64,000 bases of DNA from Cryptomeria japonica (lineage: Eukaryota > Streptophyta > Pinopsida > Cupressales > Cupressaceae). Positions within the stretch are counted from its first letter, which is position 1. Each line of letters opens with the position of its first letter. Position numbers and translations under genes: made by a program. This document shows, piece by piece, positions 23,893-33,249 of the stretch. Below the pieces are notes generated by a model. The model had not been told where the DNA came from. It saw only the letters and a program-made list of their open reading frames with translations, and did no database searches. The stretch covers positions 622,912,476 to 622,976,475 of the forward strand of contig NC_081408.1 in the NCBI RefSeq assembly GCF_030272615.1. Reading direction: 5' to 3'.

Positions 23893-24447
23893 TTATGATG
23901 AACTCCCTCCCTCAGAGCCGGCTGGCCTCAACGGAGTCTGAGCCCTTGAAGGACCCGCCCCAAGATCATCTCTCCTGGCCCCTGTGTCCTCTACAACCAC
24001 CCCTCGTGTCGCCCTATCCGGACAAAGGAACCCACTGATAATTCCTGCCAACACTGTTGGTAGTGCCAGTCCTGTTGCTGTCATCGTGTCCCATGCCACG
24101 TGTCTAGCCCTCATCTCCAGTCCTGGATCTCAAAACACTCATCTAAGGGCATCCCTATCTCCCTCTCAATCGTACAAAATCAACTCCCCATCGATCGGTA
24201 TCTACAGAATCCTGTATACATCCTCCAGGGTGACTGTCATCTCCCCCATCGACAAATGGAACGTGCACGTCTTAGAGTGCCATCTCTCAGCTAATGCAGT
24301 TAGCAATCCCATGTTCACCCAAAACTCAGGCACATATAGAACATGTCTCAATCCCATAGCCTCAATCGCAGCTCGGTCCTCGGCTGTCAACTCAGGTCGC
24401 AACATCTGAGTCGATGGGAATCTCTCTCGTGACTCTAACATAGGCAA
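23893..24447 (-). pseudogene. Antisense ORF with plant mobile domain (element 1)
   Basis: Reading the minus strand from 24447 (MPMLESRERFPSTQML), the frame gives RHVLYVPEFWVNMGLLTALA and then the hallmark MGEMTVTLEDVYRIL near 24220. A stop follows, then IPIDGELILYD, another stop, and RHVAWDTMTATGLALPTVLA with SGFLCPDRATRG, ending in a Gly/Ser-rich tail (AGSEGGSSS) near 23893. The plant mobile domain is known from MAIN/MAIL proteins and from antisense extra ORFs in Gypsy elements. A full domain is about 300-400 residues; about half is missing here, so this copy is deleted and stop-ridden. It points opposite to gag/pol. The tandem repeat at 24490-24700 lies just upstream of its start. Confidence 0.85.
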
Positions 24448-24489
24448 ATACTCCTGTAGTCACACAAATCAATCATCTCAGTCCTAGTG

Positions 24490-24700
24490 ACACTCACTAT
24501 TCATCACAAAGTGTTGCTTCTATCCTAGTGGTACTCCCTTTTCATCACAAAGTACTACGTGTTTTGTACTCACTATTCATCACAAAGTGCTGCTCACATT
24601 TGCACTCACTGTTCATCACAAAGTGTTGCTCATATTTTAGTACTCCCTGTTCATCACAAAGTACTATATCTTGGTACTCACTGTTCATCACAAAGTGCCT
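24490..24700. repeat. Tandem repeat around TTCATCACAAAGT, six copies
   Basis: TCATCACAAAGT occurs at 24501, 24542, 24577, 24613, 24651 and 24684, spaced 33-41 bp, with CACT or TACTC between. It lies immediately upstream of the antisense PMD ORF. A regulatory role is only a guess. Confidence 0.9.
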
Positions 24701-25519
24701 TGATCTATCTTATCCTAGGGCCTATGCTTGAGTGAATCCTCTTGAGTAGTTTCCTAATTGGCAACGTATGTTCTATCACAGAATTGTCAATCCTAGCCCT
24801 ATTTGTTATCCTAGTCTTCCCTAGAGGACCTGCTTGAGTGTATCCTCTCAGTAACTTATCCAATCGACAGCATATGTTCATCACAGAACTGTCGATTTGA
24901 CCTAGAAGACACAAATTCACATTTTTGGACACAAACGTGCTTTCATGACATAAACGCTCTTTTAGACTGCATAAACGCGCCTAGCACCAACGCAGACGTG
25001 CCTACACGTTTTTGACATTTTTTGGACCCTATTCTAAGTGCATTTATTTCACTACCTAGCATGCATTAATGACAACAATTAATGTGACAAAGTACAAGGA
25101 GGTTTTGTGGTACTTACTGGCTCTCCTGCCTCTGCTGGCCTCTAGAATCGACGAACGCAATCGAATCTGTGAACCAATGCCATCGCTGCTGATTGTTGCT
25201 GCTCTATTATCTCTCTGCACTCTGATCTCTTGGATGTGTGGATGACAATGAGGATGTTTTCCCCTTGTGGTCTATCTTATAGACTACCCTAGCCCTATTT
25301 AGTCTTCTTTATCTCGTGACTTTGTCACTCTATCCTATCCGGTCAGTCCTTTCTAGCCCTTCTTTCTTATCGAGAGATTGTCTACAATCTTTTCAGACAT
25401 TTTTTCATCCAATCTCTCGAGGGGGTATATCATTCTCATCTTGGGGCAACTCTGTATCAGTTCATATTATCTTCTTTGAAACAACGTGACAAGGCGCATT
25501 GTCTCAAAGAGGGGCAAAA
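24701..25519 (-). other. 5' region of the antisense transcript and polypurine tract
   Basis: It holds two similar blocks of about 100 bp (24720-24815 and 24828-24905, sharing CCTCT-AGTA...GCATATGTTC-like text). Then ACAAACGTG, AAACGCTC and AAACGCGCC repeats at 24925-25010. The plus-strand polypurine tract is AAAGAGGGGCAAAA (25506-25519), directly before the 3' LTR. Confidence 0.6.
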
Positions 25520-26287
25520 TGTAGATACCTAGAATTGTCCAGTCTAATTAAATAAATATTTTATTTATTTAATTATCTAAGCTTAATTCTTCTATTAATT
25601 AAATAAATCTTTATTTATTTAATTAATTCATTTATCCTCTTCTAGCCTTATTTCTCATTTAAATAAATACATTTATTTATTTAAATTATCCTTTTCCTAG
25701 ATTAAATAAATATCTTATTTATTTAATTGTTCCCACTTCTTCTATTAATTATATAAATCTTTATTTATTTAATTAATTCATTAACATTTTCTACCCATGA
25801 CACATGTCATTCATCTCTTAATTCATACACTACCTACCCCTTTCATTATTTTATCATTTCTTGTACCTACCCTCTAATCATAGCCGACCTCCTTTTACAC
25901 CTCTCAATCTTATCCCTCCATTTCATATAGTGTCTTCTATATAAGGAGATGCTTCCTTCATTATCAAACCCTAACTACTTGATCAATTGACTACTTGGCA
26001 TATGCGATCCTACTTGCAACCACATTCTGTTCTTTGTTGAGCTCTTGTGCACATAAAATCTGAGAGCAAATATATCAAACAAGATCAATGGAGATAAGAA
26101 GAATGGAGATCCAAACCCTATTGGACATGTGATGTTATAATCTTTGTGATTTTGTTTGATTTTCATTATCTTAGGTAATCTTCATATGTTATGGTGGATC
26201 TTTGTTGTTGTTAGGCTAGGGTTTTGTGGTTGAATTCATTTAGCCTTTCAATATCATTATTATTGTTATCCATTTTCACCATATACA
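25520..26287 (+). repeat. 3' LTR of Gypsy element 1
   Basis: It begins TGTAGATACC and ends CCATATACA, 768 bp like the 5' LTR. It is followed by ATATC (26288-26292), the target duplication. Confidence 0.95.
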
Positions 26288-26292
26288 ATATC

Positions 26293-27190
26293 ATCAGAAA
26301 TTCTCAAATAGTGTTGTCTATTATCAAAAATTATAATGCTCATCAAATGCATGATAATAAGTCATGTTGCAAAATACGTCCCTTCAAATTATATCGAGTG
26401 TACCTGCTATGTGCATGGAAAAACCATGTTGCAAAAAAAAGCATTCATCAATACACCTGCATTTTGAACACATCCTTAATATACACATAACAAACTTGAA
26501 CATTAAGGTTTTATGATCATTGTTTGAATTAAAATGCACAATAAAATAAATAAGACACCATTAAGAACCTACTACTCAAGTGTGCCTGAAGGGTCATCTC
26601 TTTGCTTAAGAGATATCGAGTATTGCTTCATGATCAGTAGTAGTCACTGTCCATAGCTCTCTGGTCTTTGGTTTTGCTTGATGCTTCAACAACTTGACAT
26701 TTGTAGCTATAATAAGGTGTGAATACATGAGAATGGTTTTGTGTCTCTCATGGTCTTGAAATGAAAGTATGCCATTCTTTCTAATCATGTATGTTCACAA
26801 CCAAGTTCCCACAACAACAACTGAACCTGTATGATATGTGAACCCATCATCATCTATCACTGGTTGTGTTAGCTTCTATTTTCCCTATGCACATCATGCC
26901 GACCAATATTTTGATCTCTCTTCATTCCTTTGTGGTGCAACAACTGCAAAAACATGTCCTAGTTGTACAAGATCTGATAGACGATCATACTCAAGTGAAC
27001 TTTCCATGTCATCATTTGACAAGGATATTGTTTGAGATAAAGGAGTTATGGGTTAAGTGCAGGATCATGGGGGTCCAAAAAGTGGCGATGTGAAAAAAAT
27101 AGCCTTCTCCACTCGCCTAAAAACGTGAAAATCTGTGTTGAGTTTTTGCTTGGCCTGGGTGTCGGTACACCTTGGCATGGTAATTACCTA
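26293..27190. repeat. Flanking block Q, first copy
   Basis: Block Q is repeated at 29368-30250 with about 95% identity by eye. It continues block P across the Gypsy insertion. It contains a minus-strand protein remnant (26606-27030). Confidence 0.85.
26606..27030 (-). pseudogene. Unrecognised minus-strand coding remnant, copy 1
   Basis: Minus-strand frames give DRLSDLVQLGHVFAVVA, KLTQPVIDDDGFTYHTGSVV and then MIRKNGILSFQDHERHKTIL, YSHLIIATNVKLLKHQ and WTVTTTDHEAILDIS. Stops (at least four) interrupt the first half. The second copy at 29680-30104 keeps the same frame with few amino acid changes (for example LIIATNV to LNIATNV). The pattern resembles a domain I have seen next to plant transposon genes, but I cannot name it. 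It is the nearest upstream neighbour of the R gene and is transcribed away from it. Confidence 0.4.
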
Positions 27191-27239
27191 AGCAAATTGG
27201 ATATCGGATAAAATCGGATATCCGAATATCAGATTTTTA

Positions 27240-27590
27240 TTTGTAATTTTAAATTAAAAAATATATTATATAATATATAATGTAATATTATATATTACAT
27301 ATTATATAATATTATATTATATTATATATTAGATAATACATAATATATAATATAATATTAGATTATAAATTATTATATTATATTATGTTATATAATATTA
27401 TATATTATATATTATATTATTTTATAATATAATATTATATTATATAATATATATAATGTAATTATATAATATATTATTATATTATATATATTATATAATA
27501 CGTATTATATAATATATTATTATATTATACAATATATTATTATATTATACAATATATTATTATATTATATAATATAATGTTAATTTCAAA
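27240..27590. repeat. AT dinucleotide-rich tract, R-unit copy 1
   Basis: Degenerate TATAATATTATAT sequence flanked by ATCGGATATCCGA (27213-27225) on the left and ATTGGATATCCGAT (27607-27620) on the right. Confidence 0.85.
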
Positions 27591-27868
27591 TAATTTAAGT
27601 ATCAAAATTGGATATCCGATTTTCTGAGACAATATATTTCGACCGTGACAGCCTATGAGTCATTTTGCCCAAAAATTGCTAAAAAATAGACTGAAAGGTA
27701 AGATTTTTATTGTTTTCAATCATTTTCATTCATTTTTTTTTTTTACGTTTATTTATTTTTCATTGAAAATATGGTTTTTTTCAAGAAAACTAGGTTTTTT
27801 AAAATAAAATATAGAATTCTTGAAATTTGTTAACTAAATTCAATTGTTTACATTCAATTAGGTTAAAA

Positions 27869-29064
27869 ATGGGGGATAACAATGAAAACATTGATCAACC
27901 ACAACTGCAACAACCAAACCCTCCTTTGCCAAACGCCCCCTCAATTCAGGATTTGATTGCACAAAATTTGAATGAATTGAAGGGGATTGCAGATGTATAT
28001 CATAGGATCCCTCATCTAAAACCAATGTTTGATCCTCTCACATCGATCATAAAGAGTATGGAAACCATGACTGAGGAGCACAATGCCACCCTTTTGTGGC
28101 AAGATTCTATGAGGGAACAATATGCAGATGGCTTGTCGTATAAGGAGATCAAGGATCTCGAGATATCAAAAACTGATATCGCCTCATTATTTGTGAATCC
28201 CCGCACTGGTCAACCCATAGACCCTAAAAAATATAAAGCTTTCTATTAAATGGTGCACAAATGATGGTATTGTGAAAATTTTTTGGGATCATTAGTGGAT
28301 GGTTTTCGACAAACCACCCAAGAACAATCTTGATGTCTTCTTCTACTTTATAAAAAAATTGTATGTTGAGTTTGTTTTAGGCAAACATGTGAACTACTTT
28401 GACATCCAACATTTCCAAGGTGTGGATTTAGGTATGCCCCAAAATAGACCTAGGGCAATCAGAGTAGTCCAGGGCTCATATATCCCCCCTCCTCCTATTG
28501 ATCCCCCACCTCCAGTGCAACATCCAGATATCATTTGTGAGGTGACTTAATGGACCATATCGGCTATTCACTCTTTGAGTAGCCTTTTGGTTTCTTAGGT
28601 TGGGTTAGTAGTTCAGCCTACTTTTGATGGTAGTGGTGCATCTGATGGCGCTGACACGTTATCCTCAGCTCCACACATATGTGTGCCCCATAGTTGTGTC
28701 ATGTGTGGACACATATGCTTGGGTCCAATTGGACAGCCTATTGATCCTTTTGCGGATAGTACAGATTATGAGGTGCATGAGATGCATGATGCACCAGATG
28801 TTATGATGCATACTAGAGGATACCCTGGGGAGTCCTCGCATGCTAGAGTCGAGGAGACACCGTCATCATACATTGATGATGTAGTGGTAAGATTTGTATT
28901 TTCACAGTTCATGCTATATTTTAAATGAATATTTATAATCTAGATAATATTAAATACTAATTTTTATTTACATGGTCTATTTAACAATTGATGACCGAGG
29001 AGGAGTTGAGATAGATTCAGGAGGGCACCTTGTCCGCCATTTCATTTGGCCTTGATAGCTTGAC
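27869..29064 (+). pseudogene. R gene, copy 1 (exon 1 and part of exon 2)
   Basis: Exon 1 starts at ATG 27869 (MGDNNENIDQPQLQQPNPPL) and ends at 28886 before GTAAG. It encodes a Pro/Gln-rich start, then IQDLIAQNLNELKGIADVYH, YADGLSYKEIKDLEIS and ASLFVNPRTG. A frameshift near 28228 moves to KKLYVEFVLGKHVNYFDIQ. A Pro-rich stretch and SCVMCGHICLGP follow. The exon 2 acceptor is AA where copy 2 has AG, and exon 2 is cut at 29064 where block P of the next copy begins. All later exons are gone. No known domain is recognised. Confidence 0.6.
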
Positions 29065-30250
29065 CAAGGAATATGTACCATCACCAAGATTAAACTAGTC
29101 AACGACGAATGATCTAGCATGAACCTATATTTTTAAGAATTGTTAGTCTACACATAAAATGCATGCATGAGCATAAAGGCTTTATGATAATCACTTCAAC
29201 TGAAATGCATGATAATAAATGAAAAGGTGGGATTATATAGCATAAAAATACATCCCTTTGAATTATATCAAGTGAACCGACTATGCTGACGCAAAAATCA
29301 TATGCGATAGTGTTGTATATCATCAAAAAGACCTGCATGAGCATAAAGGTTTTGCGATAATTATATCATCAAAAATTGTCAAATAGTGTTATCTATTATC
29401 AAAATTATAATGCTCATCAGATGCATGATAATAAGTTGTGTTGCAAAATATGTCCCTTAGAATTATATCGAGTGTACCCGCTATGTGCATGGAAAAACCG
29501 TGTTGCAAAAAAAAGCATTCATCAATAGACCTGCATTTTGAACTCATCCTTAATATACACGTAACAAACTTGAACATTAAGATTTATGATCATTTTTTGA
29601 ATTAAAATGCACGATAAAAGGAAAAAAGACACCATTAAGAACCTACTACTCAAGTGTGTCTGAAGGGTCATCTCTTTGCTTAAGAGATATTGAGTATTGC
29701 TTCATGATCAGTAGTAGTCACTATCCATAGCTCTCTGGTCTTTGGTTTTTCTTGATGCTTCAACAACTTGACATTTGTAGCTATATTAAGGTGTGAATAC
29801 ATGAGAATGGTTTTGTGTCTCTCATAGTCTTGAAATGAAAGTATGCCATTCTTTCTAATCATGTATGTTCACAACCAAGTTCCCACAACAACAACTGAAC
29901 CTGTAGGATATGTGAGCCCATCATCATCTATCACTGGTTGTGTTAGCTTCTATTTTCCCTATGCACATCATGCCAACCAATATTCTGATCTCTCTTCATT
30001 CCTTTGTGGTGCAACAACTGCAAAAACATGTCCTAGTTGTACAAGATCTGATAGACGATCATACTCAAGTGAACTTTCCATGTCATCATTTGACAAGGAA
30101 ATTGTTTGAGATAAAGGAGTTATGGGTTAAGTGCAGGATCATGGGGGCCCAAAAAGTGGCGATGTGAAAAAAATAGCTTTCTTCACTCGCCTAAAAGCAT
30201 GAAAATCCGTGTTGAGTTTTTGCTTGGCCTGGGTGTCGGTACACCTTGGC
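29065..30250. repeat. Flanking blocks P and Q, second copy (empty insertion site)
   Basis: It repeats 14434-14736 and 26288-27190 without the Gypsy element between. At 29355-29372 the text reads straight through ATTATATCATCAAAAATTG, the unoccupied target of Gypsy element 1 (ATATC at 29363-29367). Confidence 0.93.
29680..30104 (-). pseudogene. Unrecognised minus-strand coding remnant, copy 2
   Basis: Second copy of the remnant at 26606-27030. The final 60 codons (MIRKNGILSFQDYERHKTIL to AILNIS) are open in both copies; the upstream part has the same stops, so decay largely preceded the duplication. Confidence 0.4.
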
Positions 30251-30319
30251 ATGGTAATTACCTAAGAAAATTGGATATCGGATAAAAGCGGATATCTGAA
30301 TATCCGATTTTTATTTGTA

Positions 30320-30645
30320 ATTTTAAATTAAAAAATACATTATATAATATATAATGTAATATTATATAATATATTATTATATTATATAATATAATATTAG
30401 ATTATAAAATATTATATTATATTATGTTATATAATATTATATATTATATTATATATTATATATTATATTATTACATAATATAATATAATAATATATAATA
30501 TATATAATGTAATTATATAATATATTATTATATTATATATATTATATAATATATAATATAATATAATATTATATATTATATAATACGTATTATATAATAT
30601 ATTATTATATTATATAATATAATGTTATTTTAAAATAATTTAACT
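30320..30645. repeat. AT dinucleotide-rich tract, R-unit copy 2
   Basis: Same type and place as 10780-11225 and 27240-27590, ending at the exact palindrome at 30652. Confidence 0.85.
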
Positions 30646-30651
30646 ATAAAA

Positions 30652-30665
30652 ATCGGATATCCGAT
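30652..30665. repeat. Palindrome ATCGGATATCCGAT (exact)
   Basis: A perfect 14-bp inverted repeat, extended to 18 bp as AAATCGGATATCCGATTT. It marks the right edge of the AT tract. Other exact copies are at 37799 and 41522. Confidence 0.95.
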
Positions 30666-30912
30666 TTTCTGAGACAATATATTTCGACTGTGATAGCCTA
30701 TGAGTCATTTTGCCCAAAAATTGCTAAAAAATAGATTGAAAGGTAAGATTTTTATTGTTTTCAATCATTTTCATTCATTTTTTTTTTTATGTTTATTTAT
30801 TTTTCATTGAAAATATGGTTTTTTTCATGAAAACTAGGTTTTTTTAAATCAAATACAAAATTCTTTAAATTTGTTAACTAAATTCAATTGTTTACATTCA
30901 ATTAGGTTAAAA

Positions 30913-32837
30913 ATGGGGGATAACAATAAAAACATTGATCAATCACAACTGCAACAACCAAACCCTCCTTTGCCAAATGCCCCCTCAATTCAGGATTTGA
31001 TTGCACAAAATTTGAATGAACTGAGGGGGATTACTGATGTATATCATAGGATCCCTCATCTAAAACCAATGTTTGATCCTCTCACGTCGATCATAAAGAG
31101 TATGGAAACCATGACTGAGGAGCACAATGTCGCCCTTTTGAGGTGAGATTCTATGAGGGAACAATATGCAGATGGCTTGTCGTATAAGGAGATCAAGGAT
31201 CTCAAGATATCGAAAACCAATATCGCCTCATTGTTTGTGAATCCCCACACTAGTCAACCCGTAGACCCCCAAAAAATAAAACTTTCTATTAAATGGTGCA
31301 CAAATGATGGTATTGTGAAATTTTTTTGGGATCATTGGTGGATGGTTTTCGACAAACCACCCAACAACAATCTTGATGTCCCCTTCTACTTTATAAAAAA
31401 ATTGTATGCTGAGTTTGTTTTAGGCAAACATGTGAACTACTTTGACATCCAACCTTTCCAAGGTGTGGGTTTAGGTATGCCCCAAAATAGACATAGGGCA
31501 GTCAGAGTAGTCCAGGGCCCATCTATCCCCCCTCCTCCTATTGATCCCCCACCTCTAGTGCAACATCCAGATATCATTTGTGAGGCGGCTTAATGGACCA
31601 TATCGGCTATTCACTCTTTGAGTAGCCTTTTGGTTTCTTAGGCTAGGTCAGTAGCTCAGCCTACTTTTGATGGTGGCGGTGCATCCGATGGTGCTGACAC
31701 GTCATCCTCGGCTCCACACATATGTGTGCCCCATAGTTGTGTCATGTGTGGGCACGTATGCTTGGGTCCAATTGCACAGCCTATTGATCCTCCTACGGAT
31801 AGTATAGATTATGAGGTGCATGAGATGCATGATGCACCAGATGTTATGACGCATACTGGGGGATACCCTGGGGAGTCCTCGCATGCTAGAGCCAAGGAGG
31901 CACCATCATCATACATTGATGATGTAGTGGTAAGATTTGTTTTTCATAGTTCATGCTATATTTTAAATGAATATTTATAATCTAGATAATATTAAGTACT
32001 AATTTTTATTTACATGGTCTATTTAACAGTTGATGACCGAGGAGGAGTTGAGACAGATTCAGGAGGGCACCTTGTCCACCATTTCATTTGGCCTTGATAG
32101 CTTGACGGTACATATATTATTGCACCTAGTCGTTTGTATTTTATTGTACATACATGCTCATCATTTATATTGGTATTAATTAGATTATGTAGTAACTTGC
32201 ATGTATATCTTATTTTACTCTTGTAGGGCACAAGTAGTAGTGTAGGGCAGTGTGATTTAGGATCTGGTAATGCAGTTGGAGACAAATGAAAGGTAATTGA
32301 ATGCAAACATGATTGAATGAATAGTTTAAATATCTTATAGTGATTATACACGTCTAGACATAGATTGATAGTTTCATATACTTGTTGTGTATATGTACAG
32401 AGAATTCTTGGCTTCACATCCTTCATTACTACACCTAGTATACCTAAAGAATAAGAAGAAGAAGAGATGCCTCGAGTAATATTGTGTTTATTTTATTTTG
32501 TGTTTAGTAGATATAATTTGTTATTATCAGTGAAAATTATATGCTAACTTGTATCAATGTCATGTTTTTGAACATATGTAGGTTGTGTATCAAAATATTG
32601 AAAACATACCTCCTCTACCAAAGACATACATCAAGAGTCCTGCAAAGCTGAAGAGAAAACGTGGAGATGAGGTAAACGTGAATAGTTCAATTATGGTTCA
32701 TTTTTATGTTAACTTTTCGACTGTGAATTATATAATATAACTAATATTAATCATGGTTTGTTTTTCTTATGTAGGATCCTTCAGAGCTGAGCAGTGCGGC
32801 CAAGAGGATCGATTTTGATGATCCATCAACAACTTAG
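30913..32837 (+). pseudogene. R gene, copy 2 (six exons, most complete)
   Basis: Predicted exons: 30913-31929, 32030-32107, 32227-32292, 32401-32475, 32582-32671 and 32775-32837, all phase 0. Exon 1 starts MGDNNKNIDQSQLQQPNPPL and contains YADGLSYKEIKDLKIS, FFWDHWWMVFDKPPNNNLDV, a Pro-rich stretch (PSIPPPPIDPPPL) and a Cys/His patch (CVPHSCVMCGHVCLGP). Later exons give MTEEELRQIQEGTLSTISFG, NIPPLPKTYIKSPAKLKRKR and SSAAKRIDFDD, ending at TAG 32835. Stops lie at about 31144 (TGA), 31591 (TAA), 31639 (TAG), in exon 3 (TGA) and exon 4 (TAA). Conserved splice sites in two copies suggest a once-expressed gene, either a host gene or a transposon-borne one. Total length would be about 460 residues. 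I do not recognise the family. Confidence 0.6.
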
Positions 32838-33249
32838 GATGTTATAGATAGTTTTGGGATGCTTACATGTCTAGTTGGCATCTATATTTTGTATATGGAC
32901 ATACATTCACATATTTAGACATACATTTTGTTTGAGTTGGCATTTATGCCATATTTGTGTATGGACATACATTTGTAATCATTTGACATTTTTATATATA
33001 TAGAAGTTGATATTCGATCATATAAATTGTTGCTCATCTATGCATGGTGTTATCATGGAAATATTTAATCTTCATTCCAATAATTAACAATGTTTAATAA
33101 TGGTTATTTAATGAACAATACAATTAATTTCATTTCATTGTAAGTACTGTTTGTATAATGAAAAATACAATTCATTTAATGAACAATGCAATACAATTCA
33201 TTTAATGAACAATACAATACAATTTATTTAATAAACAATACTTGATACA

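Larger units (their letters stand above)
14737..26287 (+). mobile_element. Gypsy (Tat-type) LTR retrotransposon with antisense PMD ORF; pol core deleted
   Basis: This 11.55-kb element has two 768-bp LTRs (14737-15504 and 25520-26287), a primer site, a long leader, gag, protease, the integrase C-terminal tail, an antisense ORF with a plant mobile domain and a polypurine tract. ATATC flanks both sides (14732-14736 and 26288-26292). The undisturbed target is present in the duplicated copy at 29363-29367. RT, RNase H and the integrase core are absent, so any movement needed help from a complete relative. The LTRs differ by only a few substitutions and small indels by eye, so it is fairly young. 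Tat assignment rests on gag and protease type, the large size and the antisense ORF. Confidence 0.95.

Noticed and set aside
23984-24409. Plus-strand frame of 141 codons
   Set aside because: It overlaps the antisense plant-mobile-domain frame; the conserved motifs are on the minus strand only.
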